Source of the DNA: Gadus chalcogrammus
Taxonomy: Eukaryota; Chordata; Actinopteri; Gadiformes; Gadidae
Assembly (NCBI RefSeq): GCF_026213295.1
Contig: NC_079419.1
Coordinates: forward strand, 22,776,818-22,840,817
Direction of reading: 5' to 3'
DNA: 64,000 bases
The notes below the pieces were generated by a model. That model worked only from the letters and a program-made list of their open reading frames with translations, had not been told where the DNA came from and did no database searches. The position numbers and the translations under genes are program-made. Shown here one piece after another: positions 32,423 to 44,522 of the stretch (the first letter of the stretch is position 1; each line of letters starts with the position of its first letter).

Positions 32423-32588
32423 TGTCGTGTTATTAAATAACTTGCGCGGAGTCCAACTGTAAAGCGTGAATGTTTATTTCACCAAGTGCCTCCCCTTCTC
32501 AACTCCCGCCGCTCCTCCTACCCTGACGTTCCACCTCTGACGTCATCCTACAGGTCTCCCAAACTCTACTTAAAACAGTTACACCACA
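32423..32588 (-). repeat. Probable LTR of the gag-bearing Gypsy fragment
   Basis: Read on the minus strand it begins TGTGGTGTAACTG and ends ..ACGACA. It contains an AATAAA and is followed at once by TGGTGTGAGAAGTCC, a plausible primer-binding site, then gag about 90 bp on. Only one copy is present, so the limits rest on TG...CA and the PBS. Confidence 0.6.
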
Positions 32589-32760
32589 GTCTGTTGCCTG
32601 TTTTGTGTTTTGATTGAGAGAAACAATCGTTTTTTTGATCAGTGTTGGTATGAGGTCGTTGCTATAGAGGCCACGTCCGTGCGCTTTTTTTGACAACTGA
32701 GGGGGTGTTCACACAGGCAGTTTTTTTTTCAAGTGCGGGTGGATGTTTTACATTATATTC

Positions 32761-34233
32761 CTATGATACAGGGTGTTTTTGTAAAAACATCCTGGGTGCT
32801 TTTAAAAACACAGCTGCCAGCGGGTTTTTTTCACTGCTAGGTGAATAAATAATTCTTTTTCCATAGGCCCTGATGTCAACAAGCCTGAAACAGTACCTGG
32901 CGTCGACTACAGCCAGAATGACGATGGAAAAAGTGCCTTTGTAATTGTAATAAAGAGTGCCACTGGAGGGAGGAGCCTCAATTACTATGTGTTTCCCATC
33001 CATTGCCCCTAGGCAGTTAGGGAAATCCAGCTGTTGGAATCCAGTGGCTATCTTTCTCCACGCTGCTTTGTCTGGAATAGGCATGTAATCTGGCAGGAGG
33101 CAATCCCAAATAGCTGTGCAGACCTGATGAACTATGCCTGCCACAGTGCTGGCACCCATCCTGAAGGCGAAAGCGATGGACCGGAATGAATCGCCAGTTG
33201 CCAGATACCTGCCCAAAGAGTGATATTTAGTTTAGTCTGAAACAATTGAGCAAGCACGCATACACCTGTTGATCTTGATTGTAGCCGTTAGCAGTTAGAT
33301 AGCAGTTTCTATTTCATTTGCAGGCCTGACAGTCAGGTAGGTAATGCTAGAAGTCTACATCCTGTCCAGCGAGGGACGCTATACATATAAAATAGGCCTA
33401 CTCTGAGCACCTTTAAAACAAGACTGAAGACTTTTATGTTTGCTTTAGCTTTCTGCTAAATCCCAAATACATTGCACTTTCTAAAAAGCTTTATTAAATT
33501 TGCCTTTATATTCTATTTTAATACTAAAATTCCTTTTTAACTTTCTATTTTACCCATTTCTTTCCATATGTTTATCTATTATTTTATTTTATTGTATGAC
33601 AATGTTTATATGTGAAGCACTTGAGTCTGCCTTGTGTATGAAAAGTGCTAGATAAATAAAGTTGCCTTGCCTTGCCTACGTATGCTGAAAAAGTGAGAAC
33701 AAGCTCTGCAACACCAAAGAGTATGGGAGGCAAGACAACATAGCTTACATTAGACCTGTTGCTAGGTAACCTACTACCTGCTTGTTACTAGTAATAATAA
33801 TGACAGATTCAATTTATATAGCGCTTTTCACACACTCAAAGCGCTTTAAGTAGTAGTAGTATAATAAGCTACGAGACATGCGTCTGATTTCATAGTCCTT
33901 TTTATAAATATATTTGCGGATTTACCTTAAACAAATGCTGAGTCGTTCCTCTGGACTGATGGCTTGCCTCATGTGGGTGTCTTGCCTTATTATTGAAGGC
34001 GCAACGATGCGCAACAAGGTTTCAAATTGACTCTTGTCGAGTCTGAAATACGCACTGAACCGTGCATTATCAAACCGTAGCTCCTGAATCAAACTATGAA
34101 ACGCCCCGTACTGCTGCCGTCCCCGGTTTATGTCATGCACCCACAAACGGGAAGGTTCATCGTTATCCTCGTCGTTGTCATCTAACGCCAAAACAAGGGC
34201 TAATTTTCTCATCCTCGACATTGTAACTGACAC
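32761..34233 (-). pseudogene. Harbinger transposase, 5' two-thirds only, with intact intron
   Basis: Exon 1 is 34233-33926 (Asp-rich N terminus, RLDKSQFETLLRIVAP helix). Donor AAG/GTAAAT and acceptor GGGCAG at 33209-33210 join in frame to exon 2 at 33208, where SICLR meets YLATGDSF. Exon 2 holds an HTH (FAFRMGASTVAGIVHQV) and the first catalytic Asp (GAMDGKHIVIEAP). After VDIRAYGK the frame runs into unrelated element-end sequence and stops at 32761. The second Asp and Glu are lost. It is therefore catalytically dead. The intron (33209-33925) has been enlarged by a retrotransposon 3' end. Confidence 0.85.
33300..33680 (+). mobile_element. 3' tail of a non-LTR retrotransposon inside the transposase intron
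   Basis: The sequence around 33600-33675 (AAAAGTGCTAGATAAATAAA followed by a TTGCC pentamer repeat) resembles the 3' end of a fish LINE. The 5' limit is uncertain. A further short GCGCTTTT/AAAGCGC inverted motif near 33825-33845 marks another repeat fragment. Confidence 0.5.
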
Positions 34234-34407
34234 TGTAGCGTAGTCAAACCACTTTGATACGGTAACCGATTCTCAACGTTGGCTCTAGAACATTCTGCTC
34301 TCGAATGAACTTGACAAAACCACCCTGTCCGTTTTTTAGTTGGTAAAAAACCGCCCGGGTCAGGTGTTTTTTAATATAAAAAAACTGCCTGTGTGAACAC
34401 GCCCTGA

Positions 34408-35470
34408 CAGAGCAACCCTTTCTCATCAAAATTACGTTCCCAGAGAACTATTCGGCATTCTCAATTACGTATTTTTTCCGTGATTACGTTTCATTGAACG
34501 TATCGTAAATACAAATTCGTTCTCAGCCTATTTTTGCCATTTATTTACCGTGTTACTATGGCAGAATAAAGAATAAATTCATGCATTATCATTCAACTTG
34601 AACATGTTTTTTTACAGTATAGAGTGGTGGAGAGGGATGACGTATGTTGGCAAACCCGGAAGTGAGCCCTCGGTTCCCTTGACAAAAAGCCAACGGGTTT
34701 TTCCATTGGATTTTGGAATATTGCAGAAAAATGAGCATCTTTGAAGCAACTCCTCAAAAACTGAAAATAAATAAATAAATAAAATTAACCGTGCTCCAAA
34801 GAACGAAATGTAAACCAATGCATTCTGAATGAGAGTGTTTCTCCGATTTTTCCATGCTACACAGAACGAAATGTAAACCCATGCAAATAAAGACTTCATG
34901 GTCATAATAATTTACATATCATGAATCTACTGAGTGTGTAGGGTGGTATTCTATTTTTTTCAACGGGGCTGCATCCAGTCACTTGACCGTCATGGTTGCT
35001 ATGGTGGTTGCTATCGACCGCCCCCTCTAATCCTTACATGGCTCTAAAAACCAGACGGCAAAGGAGCTGCCGTCAATTGTGGTGTTTTTGTCGTAAGCTA
35101 GGGTCCGATGGTTGAAAAATAGACAGATATTCCAAGGTATCCTTAAAAGGCAGCTTGGATGTGTTTATTTTCTGCAGTTTAGACTTCTTCTATAACCTAT
35201 TTTTGAAAGCAAAACACCAAGCTCATTGATATAACGAGGGAGAGTTATTTGAAACTATTTATTAAATAAATATTTGTGAGAGGTCATTCCTTTTCCTGAT
35301 TTTGCTTCCTATTTATGTCTAGGGTAAACCCCTACTGTCCACAAGCATCCCCCCCTCCCCATATGGATTTGGAGAATTGTTGCCACGTCCCAGTGGTGGA
35401 GGTATCGTATATATGAAAGAGGGCATTCAATCATAGCCTACTACAATGATCAATTAGGAGGCCGAAGCCC
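34408..35470. other. Unassigned interspersed-repeat-like DNA
   Basis: No coding potential. Internal duplicates (AGAACGAAATGTAAACC occurs twice, about 34800 and 34863) suggest old repeat material. Nothing more can be supported. Confidence 0.35.
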
Positions 35471-35605
35471 TAATGGTGCGGCCACACCAACCGCGTTACT
35501 CGCGTTGGATAACGCGAGTAACGCGCCTAACCTGACGCTTGATCATTGTGTGGTGGTTCAACGCTTCCAACGCGTCAACGCGCCAACGCAGCTAGATGAG
35601 TCCAT

Positions 35606-37752
35606 GTCCATGCAAGTGAACGGAGCGTTCCCTCTTCGTCATAACTATCAAACCAAACATCCTTCACATTCACCGAGCGAACATTATGAAAGTAAAATGC
35701 ACATTTCTCGCTAAAAATGTTTCCATAAACGCATTTAATGGCGTAACTATGATACTATTTCCACCCAGAATAAAGATAGTTGTCGGCCGTGGCTGCGCTG
35801 GAGTCCGAGGTAGGAAACCCAAACGCCGCCGTGTTTGGGTGATAGAGCTTAGATCGGGTTTGATTAAATAATCTCTGATATAAATAACAACAATCGGGTT
35901 AAATAACTTCACATGGTGTGTCTGGTGTGTTTCCAGCATTCGTAGTGTTGATCAGGAGAGAAATTGTCCGCCAAGACGTTGAGGTTGCTTAGCATCCAGA
36001 GACTCTGTCCATGCAAGTGAACGGAGCGTTCCCTCTTCGTCATAACTATCAAACCAAACATCCTTCACATTCACCGAGCAAACATTATGAAAGTAAAATG
36101 CACATTTCTCGCTAAAAATGTTTCCATAAACACATTTAATGGCGTAACTATGTTACTATTTCCACCCAGAATAAAGATAGTTGTCGGCCGTGGCTGCGCT
36201 GGAGTCCGAGGTAGGAAACCCAAACGGGTTAGATTAAATAATCTCTGATATAAATAACAATAATCGGGTTAAATAACTTCACATGGTGTGTCTGGTGTGT
36301 TTCCAACATTCGTAGTGTTGATCAGCAGAGATAGAGGCTGTTTCCCAAAGTGAAGGCTGCAGCCTTGCTAGGACGCGTCCTTGCTAGTCGCGTCCTATGG
36401 AGATGAGACTAGAGTGCTAGCTCGAGTGCTTCCTAGCGTTTGTAACGTCTGACTTTGGGAACGACTTGGTAGTGTGGAAGCGCTTCCACTTCCGCTTTTT
36501 AATACTGCGTGTCCGCTTGTAAACACATGTGCGCTTATGAATAAAACATGGCAGCAATCAAGCTGATCGATATTTATTTGACTTTTGTCTGTTTTGGGGA
36601 AGTCACAAAAGCTTTGTTGTGGTTGATCGAATTGTCTTTATTAAAAGGAAAATCCATTAAATTTTTATAAAACTAAGTGAAATTGCCTGAGAACTTAATT
36701 CATGCATCACATTTACAGTACGGTTGATTACTATTATGCAGGGGGAAAAAGACAAAGAAAGAGATAATAAACGTGTATTTATTTGGATATATGATCTGAT
36801 TCATTCATTCATATATGCCTACAATCTACCAGTGCTTTGAACACATAAGTATATCATATAAAATACAATTATATACGTTCATTAAAAATTACAAACATTG
36901 CAAATGATCGGTTGTGCATTAATTTTACAACATTGGATAGTGGCACTATCCCTTCCACCGGCAAACAAATGTTTGTGCGCCACCCTAAGGCGCACAAAAG
37001 CCTCCGTTTGCTGGGCTGACCCTAAAAAAAACGTAAAACATAAATAGGTATACATAAATAATGTAATCTTGTGAGCGAGTAAATTGACATTGGTGACAGT
37101 GGTGTTTAACATCAGCTACGTCCATGCAAAATATAGCAACGTATCATTAAGTTGCAAAAACGTTTGAAAAGTGGGACAGGCCTTTAGGCTTGATTATTTG
37201 TATTAACATGATGAATCTATAAAAAGCAATACGGCACAAAATATTTCTGAAAACTAATATAACTTCACTTCGTTTGAACGTGTACTTCTCTGCCATTTTC
37301 AAGTACCCGCCCAGTGAACGCAGAGGATTGTGGGTAGTTTTGGCTCGTCTAGGATGCAGCGATGCATCCTTGAAAAATCTCTGAATTCGCAAAAACGAAG
37401 GACCCGAAAAGGGGGCGTATTTCGAGTGTCCTCAACATTAGAACAGTGCTTGTCGGCGTTCGATGACGTAGCGTCCTTAAAAGGGCGGCCGTTGAGCATG
37501 CTTCCTTGACATTGGGAAACAGCCATAGTCCGCCAAGACGTTGAGGTTGCTTAGCAACCAGAGACTCTGTCCATGCAAGTGAACGGAGCGTTCCCTCTTC
37601 GTCATAACTATCAAACCAAACATCCTTCACATTCACCGAGCGAACATTATGAAAGTAAAATGCACATTTCTCGCTAAAAATGTTTCCATAAACGCATTTA
37701 ATAGCGTAACTATGTTACTATTTCCACCCAGAATAAAGAAAGATGTCGGCCG
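35606..37752. repeat. ~400-bp tandem segment, copies 1, 2 (interrupted) and 3 (partial)
   Basis: Copy 1 is 35606-36006, copy 2 is 36007-36334 plus 37529-37569, copy 3 starts at 37570 and fades at about 37750. Each begins GTCCATGCAAGTGAACGGAG. Copies are nearly identical, differing by small indels (CGCCGTGTTTGGG is missing from copy 2) and substitutions. Short open frames in each are fortuitous. Confidence 0.9.
36335..37525. mobile_element. Nested Harbinger-like MITE with TAG TSD
   Basis: Ends GGCTGTTTCCCAA and its complement, with TAG at 36332-36334 and 37526-37528. Comparison with the uninterrupted copy of the surrounding tandem segment shows where the insertion fell. The 1.19-kb interior has no transposase frame. 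Confidence 0.82.
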
Positions 37753-38064
37753 TATGCTTCTGTCCAAGCTCACTACTCTCTGCCAGTGACGTCGGGTCAA
37801 GCTCCACGCTGATTGGCTATCGCAGCTAAGCGCCACGCGTTGGAGCGTTGAAAGTTCACATTTCTGAACTCCGGGCGTTGGTGCGTTGGGCGCGTTACTG
37901 CGTTTACGTGCGTAATTACGTGCGTCTGACGCGCCAACGCCCCTAACGCGACGCTTCAACGCATGTGACGCGTCTACGCGCCTATACCAATGGTTCCCCA
38001 TGCAAAAATGCCGAGTTTGGACGCCCCTAACGCGAGTAACGCGGTTGGTGTGGCCGTACCGTAA

Positions 38065-38773
38065 AGGAAGTGATGCAATAGGTGACTGAGTCGACAACAT
38101 TTAAGTAAGCTGCATAGGGTCTCTTATATATCAAAGGGGGTCTCAAAGGACGCATACGCTTCAACCTGTGGCTCCAGCCCTACAGGAAATGACTCAGCAA
38201 GTGCTCCATCTCGTTGCACCTCACCCAGCGGCTCGCTTGCAAGATTTTGGCCTGAAGTTCTTCCCAGACCTACACCCTAGCCATCCAACATGCATATCTC
38301 AGAATCAGGCCTCTCTTTAATAATGACAAAAAGTTATGAGAGAAACACACATTAACTTTTTGTTATCTCATAAGCGGCGTGGTGCCGGCTCCTTTTGACC
38401 CCAGACTTCAAAAACGTGGCCACAGGCCAGCTGTGTCTACACACCTTTAGCCACAAATGTACACCTCCATCCCACAAAAAATGGGGACTAGAAACTAGTC
38501 TACATTCTACTAGTGAATAATTGTTTTTTGACATGCTTCCTGCGGCCTACTGTGATGGGACACCAAGTTAAATGGAGCCGTCCTCTCAATGTCTGATGTC
38601 AGTGAGTTCTGGCGGAGGCTTACCCGTCCTAATGTTATGGTTGATGACGACGAGAGGACCAGGGGGAGGAGAACAGCTGGACTGGGAATTCTGGTTGAGT
38701 TCTTATCGCATGTAAGCTCCGCTGGCACAACTAGTGTAGAGGCTCCATGTTGTAGGATCCAAAGTGCATTTTG
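38065..38773. other. Unassigned spacer left of the Gypsy provirus
   Basis: No gene recognised. Overlapping short open frames on both strands near 38510-38785 show no domain. Confidence 0.4.
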
Positions 38774-38777
38774 TTTA

Positions 38778-39495
38778 TGCAACAAGGTGTTATATCTTTT
38801 AAATTATAATTACACAATTGCCTTTGTTTTTCTTTCTATTACCTGAAGTTTAGCTTTCCATGCCGCCTTATGTTCTATTTGATTTTGTTATTTCATTTGG
38901 CTCTACTTCCTTCTGTACTCCCTCCACATTCCAGAGAACCCCATAAGTTTCCCGCGCCCCCTGCCCTCTTCCCTTTGTTCCGATTCCCTTGGGAAGAGGT
39001 GTGTACATTTATTTTGTAATCAAATCTTTGACCAACTTATTGCTTATCATTATTTATATTAGTTATTTTGATTATACATTGTTTAATTAGAAGTCTGGGG
39101 TATATATCTATCCATAGTTATTAGATAGATTTCAGTGTTTTGGGGAACTTTGTGTTTTGTTGCGATTCCCCCCCTGTGTGTTTCGTAGAGGAGTTAGAGT
39201 AAGGGCACAAGTGCTAAGAGGAAGCTATTTGTTCATGTGTGTATTCAGGTATGTCTTTCATTTCTTTGATTTCAATAATTTTTGTTATAATATTGTACGT
39301 GCTCCCTTTGTTCCGATTCCCTTGGGAAGAGAGGAGTTGGAGTAAGGGCACAAGTGCTAAGAGGAAGCTATTTGTTCATGTGTGTATTCAGATTCAGCAA
39401 CGAATAAATGGACGTCGGAGTTCCCGAGTCCGGATAGATCGTGGGTCACGTCATTCATTAAAAAAAGAAACACAACGCAGATTCAGCCGGTCACA
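38778..39495 (+). repeat. 5' LTR of the Gypsy provirus
   Basis: 718 bp, from TGCAACAAGGTG (altered from the 3' LTR start TGTAACAGGGTG) to GCCGGTCACA. A block containing GATTCCCTTGGGAAGAG and AAGTGCTAAGAGGAAGC occurs more than once within the LTR. Confidence 0.9.
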
Positions 39496-40085
39496 CTTGG
39501 TGCCGTGACCCGGATGACAAGAGCCCAGGGGGCACGCCTTGGTTGGCGTTTGAGGGCACTAGAGCAGGCCGTTTAGAGCAGCGAAGAGGGAGTGACCCAC
39601 ACAGAGCGGGGGGCCAGTTCAAGTAGCACCCTGCTGTGGAAGTTGCCGCTCCCCTTAAGCAGACCAGCCCCCCGAGCTGAACAGCGCCACCCGCCCCCCC
39701 GCCCCTCACCGGACCCCCCTCTTATGGCCTCCGCCTCCCCACGCTGGTTGGGAGGCGTCCCGTTTGGCGGCTCAACCTAGAGGGATGAGCAAGGTGTGTG
39801 TGTACGTGTGTGTGTGTGTGTGTGTGACCGGTGAAACCCAGCACCTGCACAAATGGGTACCCTTCACAAAAAAATAAAATAAATGTTGGCGCAGATGAAG
39901 TGCCGACGTGTGAACTGAAGATATCTCTATGTCTCGATTATTATGATGCCACTAACGTCTAACAAGCAAGCAGGGGGACGGACGGATGGGAACAGGAAAG
40001 GGGGGGGGGGGGGTTATAAAAAATAAAAACAAAGAGTATAAGGTAGAACATTGAAATAAAAAAAGCTGTGCGGCGCGATGCCCTT
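39496..40085. other. Provirus leader and DNA flanking the H3 copy
   Basis: The G/C-rich leader runs to about 39780, followed by a (GT)n run at about 39797-39826 and a 17-18-nt G homopolymer ending near 40013. No histone stem-loop, AATAAA or poly(A) tail for the H3 frame is visible on the minus strand in this stretch. Confidence 0.6.
39498..39513 (+). other. Primer-binding site
   Basis: TGGTGCCGTGACCCGG begins two bases after the 5' LTR, as expected for a tRNA 3' end primer. Ending in the complement of CCA, it fits a tRNA; which tRNA cannot be settled here. Confidence 0.75.
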
Positions 40086-40505
<420 letters not shown>

Positions 40506-40598
40506 TTATCACCGGGGTGAATATGAAGGTTTTTAGCGCAGGGATATGCGTGTTATGGTTGTGTAGCAGTGGTAGTATTTACTATTTCTTTTATCCAC

Positions 40599-41809
40599 TA
40601 TCCAAGGAGGAAAAGTGGCGAAGAAGCTCTGGGACAACTTCTTCTGTGTCTACGGCTTCCCTCAGCGTCTCCACTCTGACCAGGGTGCGAACTTTGAGAG
40701 CGAGCTCATTGCTGAACTTCTGGAGCTGGCTGGTGTCAACAAGTCTCGGACCTCCCCATAGCATCCCATGGGGAACGGCGGCACAGAGAGGTTTAACCGC
40801 ACTCTGGGCAACATGCTACGGTCTCTCCCTCCCAGATCCAAACAGAAGTGGCCCCAAATGGTCCAGACGATGACGTTTGTCTATAATTGTACGGCACATG
40901 AGACAACTGGCTTTGCTCCATTCTATTTGATGTTTGGGAGGGTCCCTCGGCTGCCGGTTGACCTCCTATTCAAGAATGTCTTCCGTGACGAAACAGTCTG
41001 TGACTATGATGCCTATGTGAAGTCTCTGGCGAGCGACCTCCACTCTGCTATGCTCCTGGCTCAGAAGAACTCTGCTATTCAGCAGAAACACCAGTCTGAC
41101 CAGTACAACAAAAAGGTCAAGGGTCTGCCTCTCTCTGTCGGTGACCAGGTTATTTTTGGCAAACAAGGGTGGCAGAGGGAAGCGTAAGCTTGCTGACAAA
41201 TGGGAGCCGGTTGTTCACACGGTTGTGGCCTCCAAGCCTTCTCTCCCCATCTATAAGATCAGGGATCGAGTCGGACATGAGAGGGTGGTGCACCGGAATC
41301 TCCTGCTCCAGGTCAGCTTCCTCCCCTTGGATGAGAGTCTGGATACCCTGGGCGTCAGTAGTGTGAATGATGGCTGCCCCAAGTCAAACTTACCTGAGTG
41401 TGAGGCATCAGCAATTGAGACAGACTGTGGTGCAGTTGATCCCACTATGGCTGTTTCGCTCTCCTGAGTCAGTGAGGATAGCGATGACCGTACAGCTTCG
41501 TGGGTCCGTGAACAGTCCCCAGTCAGGGATGAGGATGACACTCGCAGTCATGACTTACCTATTCTGATGATCCCTCCTGCATTGGATGGGCTTGCTGGTG
41601 CTGTTAGTGTTACCCCGTTGTCATCCCCCTCCTCTGAGCCCCATGTGTCTCCGGTAATTGATGCTCATCCTCAGAGTTCTCAGACAAGTGATCGCCACAC
41701 TTCAAGATTTGGGAGAGTTATCAAGCCGGTCTTTAGGTTCATAGAGTCCATGGCACAACTGGAAACGGTTCTGGGTGTTCGGCCAGTATCCACTGTAGTC
41801 CATGTTTGA
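40599..41809 (+). pseudogene. Gypsy integrase C-terminal half, broken
   Basis: Starts inside the integrase core just before the second catalytic Asp (LHSDQGANFE). The normal Tyr of the TPYHP motif is replaced by a TAG at 40759-40761, after which MGNGGTERFNRTL (third acidic residue) continues in frame. A frameshift near 41165 moves the C-terminal domain (KLADKWEPVVHTVV, then a chromatin-contact-like tail) to another frame, ending at 41467. A last Ser/Pro-rich segment reaches 41809. Upstream pol is missing, replaced by the H3-bearing DNA. The product cannot be functional. Confidence 0.88.
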
Positions 41810-42100
41810 GCTTATATGACATGTGTCTCCTGGTTTTACCCATGGCAAGTGTATTATTATTGTTTTTATTTATTTGTTTATTTGTTTTATTTGTTATTAT
41901 TTGCCCGGTCCGAGTATGGCCTAAGTATGTGTGGTGTAAATGGCACTTCACGTTGTCTATAGTGTTCCCAGGGGCTTAGCTAACCTCTGGGTACTCTTAA
42001 CTCTTTATTGGGTGGCACCTATTGCCGAAGTCTTGGTTTTCTTGTGGTCAGTTTACAGTCCGGTCTGGGCAAGTTTTATTTATGGTTCAAATGTTTGTTT

Positions 42101-42116
42101 AATTCTGGGGGGTGAG
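42101..42116 (+). other. Polypurine tract
   Basis: A CTGGGGGGTGAG stretch immediately before the 3' LTR, the plus-strand primer site of an LTR element. Confidence 0.65.
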
Positions 42117-42873
42117 TGTAACAGGGTGTTATATCTTTTAAATTACAAAATTGCCTTTGTTTTTCTTTCTATTACCTGAAGTTTAGCTTTCCATGCCGCC
42201 TTATGTTCTATTTGATTTTGTTCTTTGATTTGGCTCCACCTCCTTCTGTACTCCTGCCCACATTCCAGAGAACCCCATAAGTTTCCCGCGCCGCCTGCCC
42301 TCTTCCCTTTGTTACGATTCCCTTGGGAAGAGGTGTGTACATTTATTTTGTAATTAAATCTTTGACCATCTTATTGCTTATCATTATTTATATTAGTTAT
42401 TTTGATTATACATTGTTTAATTGGAAGTCTGGGGTATATATTTATCTATAGTTATTAGATAGATTTCAGTGTTTGGGGAACTTTGTGTTTTGTTGCGATG
42501 TCCTAGCATGCACCTGACCCTCGTGTAGTCATGCCAGTTCCCCTTCCCCCCATATGTGTTTCGTAGAGGAGTTGGAGTAAGGGCACAAGTGCTAAGAGGA
42601 AGCTATTTGTTCATGTGTGTATGCAGGTCTGTCTTTTATTTCTTTGATTTCAATAATTTTTATTATAATATTGTATGTGCTCCCTTTTTTCCGATTCCCT
42701 TGGGAAGAGTGGAGTTGGAGTAAGGGCACAAGTGCTAAGAGGAAGCTATTTGTTCATGTGTGTATTCAGATTCAGCAACGAATAAATGGACGTCGGAGTT
42801 CCCGAGTCCGGACAGATCGTGGGTCACGTCATTCAGTAAAAAAAGAAACACAACGCAGATTCAGCCGGTCACA
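42117..42873 (+). repeat. 3' LTR of the Gypsy provirus
   Basis: 757 bp, TGTAACAGGG ... GGTCACA, colinear with the 5' LTR but about 40 bp longer because of an insertion near 42500-42555 (CCTAGCATGCACCTGACC) and smaller indels. The insertion or deletion must postdate integration, or reflect LTR recombination. Confidence 0.9.
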
Positions 42874-42877
42874 TTTA

Positions 42878-43520
42878 CATAGACCAGTGCGGATACAGGA
42901 GGGTCGAGGTCTTTAAAATCAGCTGCATTACCAATTAAGAAAAGGAAACAATTTGGTGACAAACAAAATCGGTTATAACGCCAATAGTTGCACCCGGGAA
43001 GTAGGCTTGATATCGAGGACTAGAACGAGAACATATCACATGTCCTCGTGGATTTAATCATCATGGAGTTTGGAATTTTAATCCAGGTGTAAAATAGTGA
43101 AGCGTTGGCTGTTGGCGGATGAGAGGGATTATTTTGAGGGGGATTATTATTTTACTTTGAATAAGTATATGTGGCATTCGGGGGTCGGGGAAACAATAAG
43201 ATAAAGTTCAGTTAAAGAACTAGTGACAAGTTGCCAACAACGCCACCCCAGGAATTTCACCTGGAGAGTTAGATTAACCTAAGTTAAAGCACACAAGTTC
43301 GTTCACTAATGAAAGCTTGAGACTGGGTCCAGCATACAAATTCAATTCCTTTTAATTAATATATATAATCTTTAAGCATGACTTCTCAATAAAATATGTT
43401 CACACAAACACACTAAAGCGAACACACACACACACAAAATACACAAAAAGGGAAGAGCAAATAACTAAATGGGGTTTAAATCAAAAGTAAAGGAGATTTA
43501 TCCAAACTGATAAATCCAAA
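42878..43520. other. Flank between two Gypsy elements
   Basis: Contains TTTGGTGACAAAC (about 42951), which looks like a primer-binding site of another LTR family on the plus strand, but no LTR pair is seen. Otherwise unassigned. Confidence 0.35.
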
Positions 43521-44475
43521 TGAATAAGTAAAGCAATTAAACCAAACCAAAATAACTAAGAAAACGAATTAAACCAAAACAACCATGCAAAGCAACCCAC
43601 AAAACACAAATAATATCATGGATAAGTAAAGCAATTAAGCCAAACCAAAATAACTAAGAAAACGAATTATACCAAAACAAACATGCAAAGCAACCCACAA
43701 AACACAAATAATATCATCAATAAGATCAGTTGGAAGTCGGTTAAATGAATGGATCAAGATAATGAGACTTAGGGTGAGGCAGCAATCACCATACTCGGGG
43801 CAGGTACAGCACAGTAGGAGATGCAGAGTAGGATCGATGTGTTGGCTATATAACCAGTGGACAAAACAGCAGCCGGCCAACAGCAGCGTGAAGAGGGGGG
43901 GGGACGTGCTGGCAGAAACCGCCCACACACACGTCAATCCTGCCATAGAAAAATACATTTGTTCTAGAGGCTGAACAACAACTGTAATAACTTGGGTTAG
44001 CGTCATCTTATCCACACACCGCCAGGAGTTGAATGAACATCAAAGGGGAGGAAGGGGGTCACCTGTAGCGAGCAACACCATTACAAGTGCAACTCGATCT
44101 ACAGCGGATCGCTCCCCGCTGCAACAGGTAGAGGAGGAAACACTCGCACGCCCTACAACTGGGGTCGATACGGGAGAGGGAAGACCCGGCCAATAAACTG
44201 CCTGAGGGATGGAAGCCAATGTTGAGGACTTGTGCAAAGTTTAGAAGGTACACAGATGCACACAACCACTACATACCAAACAACGGCGAGCTGCACGATC
44301 CAACTAAAAGGCGATCAGGTGAGGCGATCAGGTTTCGGTGACAACAGGGGGCGGGGTAGCCAGGAGCTCCCAGGCAAGAGTGCTCCCAGTGCACAACCAC
44401 CCACCTTTATAGGCAGCGCACCCAACAGTGATAGGCCGGTACTGCAGCACTAATTAAAGGCCCATCCTGCTACAT
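43250..44475 (-). repeat. Probable 3' LTR of the minus-strand Gypsy element
   Basis: On the minus strand the DNA after the pol stop starts TGTAGCAGGATGGGCC at 44475, the kind of start Gypsy LTRs have. It continues with a TATAAA-like segment and pyrimidine-rich stretches. The far end is not defined because the 5' LTR is missing. Confidence 0.45.
43524..43718. repeat. 98-bp tandem duplication
   Basis: Two adjacent near-identical 98-bp units beginning ATAAGTAAAGCAATTAA, rich in CAAACC/AAACGAATT, probably inside the LTR of the minus-strand Gypsy element. Confidence 0.88.
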
Positions 44476-44522
44476 TCATCGTCGTCCCGACGATGGAACA
44501 ACTGATCCAGAGGATCACCCAA

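Larger units (their letters stand above)
32701..34404 (-). mobile_element. Deleted PIF/Harbinger element with TGA TSD
   Basis: The left end GGGGGTGTTCACACAGGCAG and the complement of the right end (GGGCGTGTTCACACAGGCAG) differ at one base. The 3-bp duplication TGA flanks the element (32698-32700 and 34405-34407). It contains a two-exon transposase whose 3' half has been deleted. Confidence 0.9.
35474..38061. mobile_element. Non-autonomous Harbinger-type element with TAA TSD
   Basis: Inverted ends share CGGCCACACCAACCGCGTTA and the following CTCGCGTT. The 3-bp duplication TAA is at 35471-35473 and 38062-38064. The interior has no transposase. It contains about 2.5 tandem copies of a roughly 400-bp segment and a second transposon nested in it. 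CG-rich ACGCG-type subterminal repeats are dense at both ends. Confidence 0.88.
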
